DNA of 56,666 bases from Geodermatophilaceae bacterium (GTDB taxonomy: Bacteria > Actinomycetota > Actinomycetes > Mycobacteriales > Geodermatophilaceae), in assembly GCA_013812145.1 (NCBI GenBank), contig JACCTY010000135.1:1-56666 (forward strand). The letters run 5' to 3'. Below the pieces are notes generated by a model. It saw only the letters and a program-made list of their open reading frames with translations, did not search any database and had not been told where the DNA came from. This document shows, piece after piece, positions 41,532 through 52,077 of the stretch; the stretch's first letter is position 1, and each line of letters starts with the position of its first letter. The position numbers were made by a program, and so were the translations under genes.

Positions 41532-43103
41532 ATGTGTCGACCCGCTGGTCGCGGGCAGCCGTTGTCGGCTTCGGCGGGCGTGCTGGACGTCCGGTTCTCG
41601 GCCCTGAGCTTCGTGCCTGGTACCGATGGCGCCGACCTGGAGTTGGCCGACTTCGACGGCGACGGCGCCTTGGACATCGCCGCGGGCCAGTCAGGCGGTT
41701 TGTCGGTCGCCTTCGGGACCGGCGCAGGCGCCTTCGAGCCGGCGATCTTCTACTCATCGGGGTTCAGCCAGCGGGTCAGCTACCTGTCCGTCGACGACGT
41801 CGACGGCGACGGGAGTCCCGACGTCACGGCGTTCCACGACATCGGCTTCGACTCCGACCTCGCGGGAAAGCTTCAGGTCTTCCTGAACGACGGGTCCGGG
41901 GAGCTGATGCCTGGGCCGGTGACCACGGTCGCGACCTACCGGGTGAGTACGTACGACCTGCCACACACCGGAGATTTCGACGGCGATGGGCAGCTGGACG
42001 TGGCTCTGGGCGGTTTACCCGGGGTCGTGGCGTTCGGCGACGGGACCGGTCTGTTCCCGCGCGTCGAATCTCTCGCGGTGCCGTTGCTGTCCGACGCGGG
42101 CGACCTGAACGCTGACGGCGTCGACGACCTGATCGGCGGCGTCCCCGGCGAACCGATCGTCGTCGTGCTGACCAGCAACGGCGACGAACACAAGGTCGAG
42201 TGTGCGCACCCGCGCTTTAACCGACGGCACCAGACCTTCACCCGGATCGACCTGCCATTCGACGACGGAGACTTCAACCCGTGGCCGTCCGACCTGGACC
42301 TGGCGGATCTGGACGAAAATGGTGTCCTGGACATCGTGGCGGGCCCCAGCGGCGGCCCAGAGTCCTTCGCGGTGTATCTCGGGCGCGCGAACGGAACATT
42401 CACGGCGCCGAGGTATGTTCCATCGCCCAACTGCTGCGACAACGAGCCGGAGATCGGGGACATCGACGGCGACGGGCATCTCGACGTCCTGTTTATCTCA
42501 AACCTCGCGTTCTGTTCGCCGCCGTCAAGCTCGAATCAGGGTGGGGCGGTCTTCCTGGGTGACGGTGCGGGCGGGTTCGCGCCGCCGCAGTTCGACTTCC
42601 CGCGGGTGACCGGTACGGACGGGAATCTCCGGTTGGGTGATCTGAACGGGGACGACGCGTTGGATGCGGTGTTCGACGCGGGCTGCGGTGGCCGGAACCC
42701 TGACGGGGCGCGGGTGTCGTTCAACGAGACGGTGCAAGATCAAGCGGACATGTCCGTGGCGGTTTCCGGTCCGGCTCAGCGGCCGGCGCAGGGGCAGGCA
42801 ACGTACACCGTGACGGTGATGAACAACGGTGAGCTGCCGGCCTCGGCTGCGACGACGGTGCGCTTCACACCGGCCTCGGCGTTCCGGATCACCTCGACCG
42901 CACCGCCGACGTCAGGCGGCGGGTCGAGCGTGGTGTTCCGGTCGGGGGTGATCCAGCCGGGTGACCAGGTGACGTACACCGTGACAGGCAAGGTGCGCGC
43001 CGCGTCGGGAAGCTTCACGGCGGTCGCGCTGGTCGATTCCTCGCGGTACGACCCGGCCGTGGCGAACAACACCGCGCAGACCCGGACCCGTGTCGTCGGC
43101 TGA
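41532..43103 (+). CDS. FG-GAP/VCBS repeat beta-propeller protein with DUF11-like C-terminal domain, probably missing its signal peptide
   Basis: The 523-residue product contains seven calcium-binding FG-GAP style repeats (DFDGDGALD, DVDGDGSPD, DFDGDGQLD, DLNADGVDD, DLDENGVLD, DIDGDGHLD, DLNGDDALD), which would make one seven-bladed propeller, followed by an immunoglobulin-like DUF11 domain (about residues 430-520, ATYTVTVMNNGELPASAATT). Such proteins are normally secreted. The in-frame ATG 41532 gives no signal peptide, whereas a GTG at 41534 with a good ribosome-binding site (GGAG) opens an out-of-frame VSTRWSRAAVVGFG that looks like the beginning of one. A small deletion with frameshift near the start is likely. 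Confidence 0.75.
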   Translation: MCRPAGRGQPLSASAGVLDVRFSALSFVPGTDGADLELADFDGDGALDIAAGQSGGLSVAFGTGAGAFEPAIFYSSGFSQRVSYLSVDDVDGDGSPDVTAFHDIGFDSDLAGKLQVFLNDGSGELMPGPVTTVATYRVSTYDLPHTGDFDGDGQLDVALGGLPGVVAFGDGTGLFPRVESLAVPLLSDAGDLNADGVDDLIGGVPGEPIVVVLTSNGDEHKVECAHPRFNRRHQTFTRIDLPFDDGDFNPWPSDLDLADLDENGVLDIVAGPSGGPESFAVYLGRANGTFTAPRYVPSPNCCDNEPEIGDIDGDGHLDVLFISNLAFCSPPSSSNQGGAVFLGDGAGGFAPPQFDFPRVTGTDGNLRLGDLNGDDALDAVFDAGCGGRNPDGARVSFNETVQDQADMSVAVSGPAQRPAQGQATYTVTVMNNGELPASAATTVRFTPASAFRITSTAPPTSGGGSSVVFRSGVIQPGDQVTYTVTGKVRAASGSFTAVALVDSSRYDPAVANNTAQTRTRVVG

Positions 43104-43140
43104 GCCGGCTAACAGCGACCGGCGACTACCACGGGTCGAC

Positions 43141-43171
43141 CCCCGTCCTTGAGCGGTGACAGGTCCGAGCG
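43141..43171. repeat. 31-bp direct repeat, right copy flanking the FG-GAP gene
   Basis: Partner of the repeat at 41412-41442 (25 of 31 identical). It lies between the FG-GAP stop and the treY stop. Confidence 0.6.
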
Positions 43172-43189
43172 CTGAACCCGCCCGCTCAA

Positions 43190-45481
43190 CTACTCAGCGA
43201 CGAGGAGGGCGACCGGGTAGTGGTCGAACAGGTCGGCGACCAGCCGGGGTCCTCCGGCGTACCGGGTCCCGGTAAACGCATCCGACCAGTCGGCAGCCGG
43301 TAGATCGACCTCGGTCTCCCCCCAGCCCTGAGCAGCAGCGAGGCGCAGCGGCAGCCGGGTGGCCAGCGCGATGACGCCGCCCCGGTCGAAGCCGATGAGG
43401 TGCGCTGCCGCCGGCCCCTGCGCGATGGCCGACGAGTACTCCGACAGCGCCCGGGCAGCGCGGACCCGGAGCGCCCGGGAGACGACGAGCAACTTGGCTG
43501 CACCGGTGGCGTCCACCTGCGGTTGCCAGCCGTCGTCCAGTCGCCGCAGCAGGTCACGCCGGTGGTCGAAGTCGATCCAGCGCCGGTTGTCGGGGTCCAC
43601 GAGCGAGTGGTCCCAGATCTCGGTGCCCTGATACACATCCGGTACGCCGGGCATCATCAGCTGCAGCAGTTTCATGCCCAACGAGTTGGACCAGCCGAAG
43701 TTCTTGATCCGGTCCACGACCAGCTCCACGCCCATCTCCGGATGGTCGTAGGCGGTGTCGACCAGCTCGTGCATCCGCCGCTCGAAGTCCTGGTCGGGAT
43801 CGGCCCAGGTAGTGGAGACACCGGCCTCGCGGGCCGCCTTGCGCGCGTAGGCGTGCGCCCGCTCCCGGTCCAGCGGCCAGGCGCCTAAAATGTTCTGCCA
43901 CAGCAGGTGCGCGAGCGGCCGGTCCGACAGCGGCGCCAGCTCGTTCCAGCGTCGCACCACGTTGGCCCATGCCTGCGGGATTTCGGCGAGCACGGCAAGT
44001 CTGGCCCGGACGTCCTCGCTGCGCTTGGTGTCGTGCGTGGACAGCGCGGTCATGCCGTTCGGGTGCTGCTCCTGCCGCCGTGAACAGGCCGCGTGGAACT
44101 CCTCCGGTGTCAGCCCGAACCGGGTCGGGTCACCGCCCACTTCGTTGAGTGGGACGAACCGGCTCCAGCGGTAGTACGCGGTGTCCTCGACCCCTTTGGC
44201 CATGACCATGCCGCTGCTCTGCTGGAAGCGGACGGCCAACTCGCTGTCCGCGACGAGTAGCCGCTCGTACAAGGTTGCCAGGTCCGCGGACAGGTCCGGG
44301 CGCGTCGTAACTGCGTAGTCGACGGCCTGCTGCAGGTAGTGCGCGCCGTCCGGCAGATATGAGCGGTAGACGGGAAAGCAGGCGAGCAGCTCGGACAGCG
44401 CATCCGCCGCGCCGGGCAGGTCGGGAACCAGGCGAGCCAGCCGGCGCACCTCAGAATTGAGGATGCCGTCGGCGACCGCCCGCTTGCACGAGCGCACCAG
44501 CGCCGGGTATTCGACCGGCGCTCCGACCAACTCCGTGTCCAGCTCGGTCAACGCCTGCTCGCCGGCCGGGTCGATGAAGACGCCGCCGATCTCGTTCAGC
44601 GCGTCGTAGCCGGTCGTTCCGGCGACCGGCCACGAGTCGGGCAGCAGCTCTCCGGGTTGCAGGATCTTCTCGACCACCAGCCAGGCCTCAGGTGCGGCAG
44701 CGGCCAACCGGTGCAGGTACCCGCCCGGATCGGCCAGACCGTCCGGGTGGTCTATTCGCAGCCCGTCGACCGCGCCGTCCTCGACCCAGCTCAGCACGAG
44801 CGAGTGCACCGCTTCGAAGACCTCCGGCCGCTCCACCCTGACCGCGGCGAGTTCGTTGATTGCGAAGAACCGTCGGTAGTTCAGGTCGGTGTCGGCCCGC
44901 CGCCAGCTGATCAGCTCATAGTGCTGGCGGTCGTGCACCTCTTGGGGTGTGCCGCCCTCGGTGTCGCTGTCCGCGGCCAGCGGGAAGCGGTGGTCTGCGT
45001 AGCGCAGTTCGCCGAACTCCACCTGCAGGTCGTCGAGCGCGTTCGGGGAGTCGGAGAGTACCGGGATTCGGAGCCGCTGGTCGCCGAAGTCCCAGTCCAC
45101 GTCGAGTGCCGGTGCGTTTTCGGCGTACCGGCCGTGGCGGAGGACGTCCCACCACCAGGGGTTCACGTCGGGTACCGCGACGCCCATGTGATTGGGGACG
45201 ATGTCGAGGACTAGGCGGATGCCGTGGTCGCGCAGCGCCGCATCGAAGGCGGCGAAGCCCTCGGCCCCCCCGCGCTCCTCGTCGACGCGCGAGAAGTCCA
45301 CCGTGTCGTAGCCGTGCGTCGATCCCGGCGTCGCCGCCATCAGCGGCGATGCGTACGCATGTGAGACCCCCAGGTCCCGCAGATAGTCCACGAGTTCCGC
45401 GGCCTGCTGCAGCCGGAAGGCCGCGCTGAACTGCAGGCGGTACGTCGACCTCGGTGCCGAGACAGGCACCACCCCTGTCAC
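43190..45481 (-). CDS. treY: Malto-oligosyltrehalose synthase
   Basis: TreY converts the reducing-end maltose unit of a glucan into a trehalose unit. The 763-residue length is typical. N-terminal STYRLQFSAAFRLQQAAEL and ASPLMAATPGSTHGYD, nucleophile Asp in VDGLRIDHPDGLADPGGYL, acid Glu in AWLVVEKILQPGE, TGYDALNEIGGVF and the Asp of LSTHDTKRSEDVRARL are all present, with the C-terminal domain ending WSDAFTGTRYAGG. The GTG start at 45481 overlaps the treX stop as GTGA; GTGs at 45472 and 45469 are alternatives. treX and treY are coupled. A fragment of this gene's 3' end is duplicated at 41357-41416. Confidence 0.96.
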   Translation of the reverse strand: MTGVVPVSAPRSTYRLQFSAAFRLQQAAELVDYLRDLGVSHAYASPLMAATPGSTHGYDTVDFSRVDEERGGAEGFAAFDAALRDHGIRLVLDIVPNHMGVAVPDVNPWWWDVLRHGRYAENAPALDVDWDFGDQRLRIPVLSDSPNALDDLQVEFGELRYADHRFPLAADSDTEGGTPQEVHDRQHYELISWRRADTDLNYRRFFAINELAAVRVERPEVFEAVHSLVLSWVEDGAVDGLRIDHPDGLADPGGYLHRLAAAAPEAWLVVEKILQPGELLPDSWPVAGTTGYDALNEIGGVFIDPAGEQALTELDTELVGAPVEYPALVRSCKRAVADGILNSEVRRLARLVPDLPGAADALSELLACFPVYRSYLPDGAHYLQQAVDYAVTTRPDLSADLATLYERLLVADSELAVRFQQSSGMVMAKGVEDTAYYRWSRFVPLNEVGGDPTRFGLTPEEFHAACSRRQEQHPNGMTALSTHDTKRSEDVRARLAVLAEIPQAWANVVRRWNELAPLSDRPLAHLLWQNILGAWPLDRERAHAYARKAAREAGVSTTWADPDQDFERRMHELVDTAYDHPEMGVELVVDRIKNFGWSNSLGMKLLQLMMPGVPDVYQGTEIWDHSLVDPDNRRWIDFDHRRDLLRRLDDGWQPQVDATGAAKLLVVSRALRVRAARALSEYSSAIAQGPAAAHLIGFDRGGVIALATRLPLRLAAAQGWGETEVDLPAADWSDAFTGTRYAGGPRLVADLFDHYPVALLVAE

Positions 45482-47580
45482 TCGGTCCTGCGCAACGCAA
45501 CCAGGGCACGGCCGGGTAGGCCGAGCCTCGCACCGGCGTCGTACGTCGTCTCGTCGTGGTCGGTCAGCGAGGTGTCCACGACCACCTCCCAGCTGGCGGC
45601 GTACTCCGCCGGCGGCAGGGTGACGTCGATGGATTCGTCGTGGCCGTTGAAGCACAGCAGGAACGAGTCGTCGGTGATCCGGTCGCCGCGGGTGTTGGGC
45701 GCGCGAAGGCCGAGGCCGTTGAGAAAGACCGTCACGGCTTTGCCGAAGCCCGATCCCCAGTCCTCCTGCGTCATCACGTGACCGCCGGGGGTGAGCCACG
45801 CCAGGTCCGGCAGCGGTTCGCCCTCGCCTCGGCCCACCGGTCTGCCGTCGAAGAACCGCCGACGCCGGAAGATCGGGTGCGTACGCCGCAGCTCGACCAG
45901 CGTCGCGGTGAACGCCACGAGGTCGTCGTCCTTGGCCGACCAGTCGATCCACGTCAGCTCGTTGTCCTGGCAGTACGTGTTGTTGTTGCCTGCCTGGCTT
46001 CGGCAGAGTTCGTCGCCGTACAGGAGCATCGGTACGCCTTGTGACAGGAACAGGGTGGCCAGGAAGTTGCGGCGCTGCTGTGCTCGCAGCGCCAGGACCG
46101 CAGGATCGTCGGTCGGCCCCTCGACGCCGCAGTTCCAGGACCGGTTGTGGCTCTCGCCGTCGCGGTTGCCCTCGCCGTTGCCTTCGTTGTGCTTGTCGTT
46201 GTAGCTGACCAGATCGGCCAGCGTGAAGCCGTCGTGCGCGGTCACGAAGTTGATGCTCGCGACCGGTCGCCGGCCGGAATGCTCGTAGAGGTCCGAGGAA
46301 CCGGTCAGCCGGGCGCTGAACTCCCCGATGGTGCCGGGCTCACCGCGCCAGAAGTCGCGGACGGTGTCACGGTACTTGCCGTTCCACTCGGTCCACAGTG
46401 GCGGGAAGTTGCCGACCTGGTAACCGCCGTCGCCGATGTCCCACGGCTCGGCGATCAACTTGACCTGGCTGACGACCGGATCCTGCTGGACCAGGTCGAA
46501 GAACGCCGACAGCCGGTCGACATCGTGCAGTTCTCGCGCCAACGCGGAGGCAAGATCGAAGCGGAACCCGTCCACATGCATCTCCAGGACCCAGTACCGG
46601 AGGGAGTCCATGATCAGCTGCAGCGCGTGTGGATGACGGACATTCAGGGAATTCCCGGTGCCGGTGTAGTCCATGTAGTACCGGGGGTCGTCGTCCACCA
46701 GTCGGTAGTAGGACCTGTTGTCGATCCCGCGGAAGCCCAGCGTGGGACCGAGGTGGTTGCCCTCGGCGGTGTGGTTGTAGACGACATCGAGGATGACCTC
46801 GATGCCCGCCTCGTGCAGGGTGCGCACCATCCCCTTGAACTCCGCGACCTGCTCGCCGCGCTGGCCGGAACCGCTGTAGGCGTTGTGCGGAGCGAAGAAG
46901 CCGATCGTGTTGTAGCCCCAGAAGTTGGCCAGCCCCTTCTCGTGCAAGCCGTGGTCCTGCACGAACTGGTGTACGGGCATCAACTCGATGGCGGTCACCC
47001 CGAGCCGCTGGAGGTGCCCGATCGCCGCCGGGTGGGCGATCGCGCCGTACGTTCCGCGCAGCTCCTCAGGAATGTCCGGGTGCAGTTGGGTGAAGCCCTT
47101 GACGTGTGCTTCGTAGATGACCGTCTCGTGGTACGGCGTACGCAGGGGTCGGTCGTTGTGCCAGTCGAAGAACGGATTGATCACGACCGATCGCATCGTG
47201 TGCGGCGCGGAGTCGTCGTCGTTGACGCTGCCGTCGTCGAAGCGGTAGTCGCACAGCGCCTCGTCCCAGTCGATGGCGCCCTGGATCGCCTTGGCGTAGG
47301 GATCGAGCAGCAGCTTGGCCGGGTTGCAGCGCAGGCCTTCCGCCGGCTTGTGCGGGCCGTGGACCCGGTAGCCATAACGCTGGCCGGGGTGCACGCCGGG
47401 CAGGTAGGCGTGCCAGACGAAGCCGTCCATCTCGGGCAGGTCCACACTGCTCTGGTTGCCGTCGGAGTCGACGAGGCACAGCTCCACCCGCTCCGCGACC
47501 TCGCTGAACAGCGCGAAGTTCGTGCCGGTTCCGTCGAAGGTCGCACCGAGGGGGTACGCCGTACCGGGCCAGACCTGCAT
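45478..47580 (-). CDS. glgX: Glycogen debranching enzyme TreX/GlgX
   Basis: The isoamylase-type enzyme removes alpha-1,6 branches from glycogen and supplies linear chains to TreY. The 700-residue protein starts with a CBM48 domain (QVWPGTAYPLGATFDGTGTN) and carries GH13 motifs VVYNHTAEGNHLGPTLGF, nucleophile Asp in MHVDGFRFDLASALARE, acid Glu in VKLIAEPWDIGDGGYQVG and INFVTAHDGFTLADLVSYN. It heads the treX-treY unit. ATG 47580; the divergent APH-type gene starts 115 bp away, so promoters for both directions are expected in that gap. Confidence 0.96.
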   Translation of the reverse strand: MQVWPGTAYPLGATFDGTGTNFALFSEVAERVELCLVDSDGNQSSVDLPEMDGFVWHAYLPGVHPGQRYGYRVHGPHKPAEGLRCNPAKLLLDPYAKAIQGAIDWDEALCDYRFDDGSVNDDDSAPHTMRSVVINPFFDWHNDRPLRTPYHETVIYEAHVKGFTQLHPDIPEELRGTYGAIAHPAAIGHLQRLGVTAIELMPVHQFVQDHGLHEKGLANFWGYNTIGFFAPHNAYSGSGQRGEQVAEFKGMVRTLHEAGIEVILDVVYNHTAEGNHLGPTLGFRGIDNRSYYRLVDDDPRYYMDYTGTGNSLNVRHPHALQLIMDSLRYWVLEMHVDGFRFDLASALARELHDVDRLSAFFDLVQQDPVVSQVKLIAEPWDIGDGGYQVGNFPPLWTEWNGKYRDTVRDFWRGEPGTIGEFSARLTGSSDLYEHSGRRPVASINFVTAHDGFTLADLVSYNDKHNEGNGEGNRDGESHNRSWNCGVEGPTDDPAVLALRAQQRRNFLATLFLSQGVPMLLYGDELCRSQAGNNNTYCQDNELTWIDWSAKDDDLVAFTATLVELRRTHPIFRRRRFFDGRPVGRGEGEPLPDLAWLTPGGHVMTQEDWGSGFGKAVTVFLNGLGLRAPNTRGDRITDDSFLLCFNGHDESIDVTLPPAEYAASWEVVVDTSLTDHDETTYDAGARLGLPGRALVALRRTE

Positions 47581-47695
47581 CGACGTCCTCTCGCCAGCTT
47601 CCCGAAGCCTGCTGGCCGGGCATCCCAACGCTAGCCGAGCCGTCGATCGCCTATTTCGGGTGCCCGATGCAGCACCGCGGGCCAGAATCGATCTG

Positions 47696-48688
47696 ATGAT
47701 GCAGCTGGCCCGGCTGGCAGCGCTGGCTGCCTCGGTGCGCGACGACGGCAGCAGCCCGGTTGCCGACGAGGCCGGCCTGCGTTGGACGGTTCCCGCAGGG
47801 ACTGCCCGATACGTTCGGACCAGCGCGGCCTTTGTCCTCGCCACGCCGGGTGGCTACCTGCGGCTGACCCCGGTGCGTGACCGCGCCCTCGGCGAAGCGC
47901 GAACCAACGTGCGGGTCGCGGCGGCACTGGCCGCCGCGGGAGCCCCGGTGACGGCGCCGCTGCCCAGCACGTCAGGCCGACTGGTCGAGGTCTTCGAGCC
48001 GGGGCTTCCCGACGTCGGCCGCATGCACGCGAGCCTGATCGCCAGCGCTCCGGGGCGTTACCTGGAGTTGGCCGACCTCGGCGAGGCGGATCTGCTGCGC
48101 TGGGGCCGGTCGCTCGCCCGGGTGCACCAAGCAGGTCGATCGGTCGATGCTTCGGCACTCGCCGCGTGGCCGGACGCCGTCGTCGCCGGGGTGGGCTCGG
48201 TGGCTCCTGATGCCGAGCTGCTCGATGCTGTCGGACTGGCCGGCGAGCGTTGCCTGGCTCTGCTGGGGCCTCCCACGACGCTCGTACACGGTGATCCACA
48301 GCCGGACAACGCCGCCTGGGGACCAGGAGGGCCGGTGTTCTTCGACCTTGACGACATGGCGTTGTCGTGGCCGCTGGCCGACGCCGCGATGGCCGTGCGC
48401 GACGCGCAGCCAATTGATTGCCTGGATCGGCCGGCCACCGATTCCGCGGTCGGACAGGCGCTGCTGCGCGGTTACCGTGAGGTCGCCGACCTGGATTTCG
48501 GGGAGGAACGTGCAGTTTCGTCGCTGCAGCGACTGTCCGCCGCGGCGACGTACGGCCGGCTGATGCTCGCCCTGGAGGGTCCCGCCCATGGCGGGCGCGG
48601 CCCCGCCTGGCTCGGTGCACTGCACGATCGCTTGACCGGCGTGGCGCAGAGTTTGCGGGCGGCGCTGCTGATCCGGCCGTCGCCGTAG
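47696..48688 (+). CDS. APH-type phosphotransferase family protein
   Basis: The 330-residue protein has the aminoglycoside-phosphotransferase/choline-kinase-like fold: catalytic loop [15 protein letters not shown] (Asp and Asn) and the metal-binding Asp in [20 protein letters not shown]. The N-lobe ([39 protein letters not shown]) is in place. Such enzymes phosphorylate antibiotics, sugars or choline-like compounds; the substrate cannot be read from sequence. Start is ATG 47696, with a second ATG directly following. uvrB follows after 29 bp. Confidence 0.88.
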   Translation: MMQLARLAALAASVRDDGSSPVADEAGLRWTVPAGTARYVRTSAAFVLATPGGYLRLTPVRDRALGEARTNVRVAAALAAAGAPVTAPLPSTSGRLVEVFEPGLPDVGRMHASLIASAPGRYLELADLGEADLLRWGRSLARVHQAGRSVDASALAAWPDAVVAGVGSVAPDAELLDAVGLAGERCLALLGPPTTLVHGDPQPDNAAWGPGGPVFFDLDDMALSWPLADAAMAVRDAQPIDCLDRPATDSAVGQALLRGYREVADLDFGEERAVSSLQRLSAAATYGRLMLALEGPAHGGRGPAWLGALHDRLTGVAQSLRAALLIRPSP

Positions 48689-48717
48689 CCGCCCTCGCGT
48701 CTCCGTCGCGGAAGAAA

Positions 48718-50868
<2,151 letters not shown>

Positions 50869-50971
50869 TAGCCGCATCGCTTACGTCCGTACGTCTGGCC
50901 GCCATGGCGCTCAGTTCCACGGACGTTGCGCCGGGTTGGCGTCATTCCACGTCGTGGAGGAGGCAACCCCG

Positions 50972-51595
50972 TCAGTTGGGTGGGCGCCGCTCCGCCGCGA
51001 GCTGCGCGCGGCCGGCGACCGCTGCCTGCAGCAGAGCACGGGCCGACCAGCGCATGAGCCCTGTTGCCTCGGCTCGGGGCAGGTGGGCGATGTCGGTGAG
51101 CCACACCAGGGCCTCGATACCGGTGGCGGATCGAATTGCCACAGCTAGCCGGCGTATGTCGACCTCGGGATTCGTGTCGCGCAGGGGGGCCAGGGCGTCC
51201 TCAATCCAGCCGATCGCGCGTCCTCCGCGTAACAACGGCTGGTCCGCGCCGGGTTCAAGGGACAACCGCAGGGACGCTCGCAACTGCGGTTCCCATTCGA
51301 CCGTCGTGCGGATGAAGGCTTCCATGACCAGATCCAGCCGGGTCTCGGGGTCGCCGGGTGCGTCATCGGGCAGCAGCGACCGCTGCAGCGTCTCCGGATG
51401 CGCACTCAGGAGCAGGGCGCGCTGGTTGGGAAAGTACCGGTATGCGGTGGTCCTGGAGATGCCCGTGGCGGCGGCGACCTCCTCCACCGTCGGCGTCCCA
51501 CCCTGCGCAAGCAGCTTACGGGTGGCGGCCACCAGAGCTTCGCGAGTGCGCGACTTCTGCCGCTGGCGCCCGGCGAGTTCATATGGTACTTGCAT
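50972..51595 (-). CDS. TetR-family transcriptional regulator
   Basis: The 207-residue repressor has an N-terminal TetR helix-turn-helix: SRTREALVAATRKLLAQGG, PTVEEVAAATGISRTTAYRY and FPNQRALLLSA. The C-terminal part is a helical ligand domain. ATG 51595 is preferred over ATG 51619, because the latter lies inside the AT-rich palindrome (51615-51626) that looks like the control site of this divergent pair. It probably represses itself and the cupin-like gene transcribed the other way. Confidence 0.92.
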   Translation of the reverse strand: MQVPYELAGRQRQKSRTREALVAATRKLLAQGGTPTVEEVAAATGISRTTAYRYFPNQRALLLSAHPETLQRSLLPDDAPGDPETRLDLVMEAFIRTTVEWEPQLRASLRLSLEPGADQPLLRGGRAIGWIEDALAPLRDTNPEVDIRRLAVAIRSATGIEALVWLTDIAHLPRAEATGLMRWSARALLQAAVAGRAQLAAERRPPN

Positions 51596-51614
51596 CACAT
51601 CATGGTATCGCAGT

Positions 51615-51626
51615 AGCATATATACT
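51615..51626. promoter_or_regulatory. AT-rich palindrome between TetR and cupin-like genes
   Basis: AGCATATATACT is a near-palindrome (10 of 12) in an otherwise GC-rich region, lying in the 68-bp divergent gap. It contains TATA-type -10 candidates in both directions, so it likely combines promoter and TetR operator. Confidence 0.45.
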
Positions 51627-51663
51627 CAGGCAAGCGCGGCACTACTGGGATGGTGAGGCGGTC

Positions 51664-52014
51664 ATGACCCGGGACCCGGCGAAAACGGACCCCGATCACT
51701 ACACGGTCGTCTTCGAGAACGACCGGGTTCGGGTGCTCGAGTACAAGGACAAGCCGGGCGAAGGCACAAGCTGGCATGCTCATCCGGACAGCCTCATGTA
51801 CACGCTGAGCGCCTTCCGCAGGCGGATACTGGCCGACGGCCGGCACGTGGACGTCGAGCTGCAGGCAGGGCAGGCGCGGTGGGTCAGCGCCCAGGAGCAT
51901 TCCGGCCAGAACACCGGCGACACCGACTCGTACGCGCTCTTCGTCGAGCTCAAGGAACCCGCAGCCGCCAGCTCCCGCGCGGCGAGGGCACCGTTGGGAC
52001 CCAGCGAGTCCTGA
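51664..52014 (+). CDS. Cupin-like domain protein, 116 aa
   Basis: The 116-residue product resembles a small cupin: VVFENDRVRVLEYKDKPGEG, TSWHAHPDSLMYTLSAFRRR (a WHxH metal-binding start) and WVSAQEHSGQNTGDTDSYAL (a second His), then a strand and a Ser/Ala-rich tail. Cupins with this EYKDKPGEGTxxHxHPD pattern are common in proteobacteria and actinobacteria, with no fixed enzymatic role. It is transcribed divergently from the TetR gene, which probably controls it. Start ATG 51664. Confidence 0.75.
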   Translation: MTRDPAKTDPDHYTVVFENDRVRVLEYKDKPGEGTSWHAHPDSLMYTLSAFRRRILADGRHVDVELQAGQARWVSAQEHSGQNTGDTDSYALFVELKEPAAASSRAARAPLGPSES

Positions 52015-52077
52015 GCGGTGGCTCAGCCGCGCGCTGGGTGACGGTTGACCGGTGGGCTGCAGCCCCCGGCTCAGGTG

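Noticed and set aside
45482-45952. Extended treY start inside the treX gene
   Set aside because: TreY proteins begin close to the STYRLQ motif, and the GTGA overlap gives a natural start.
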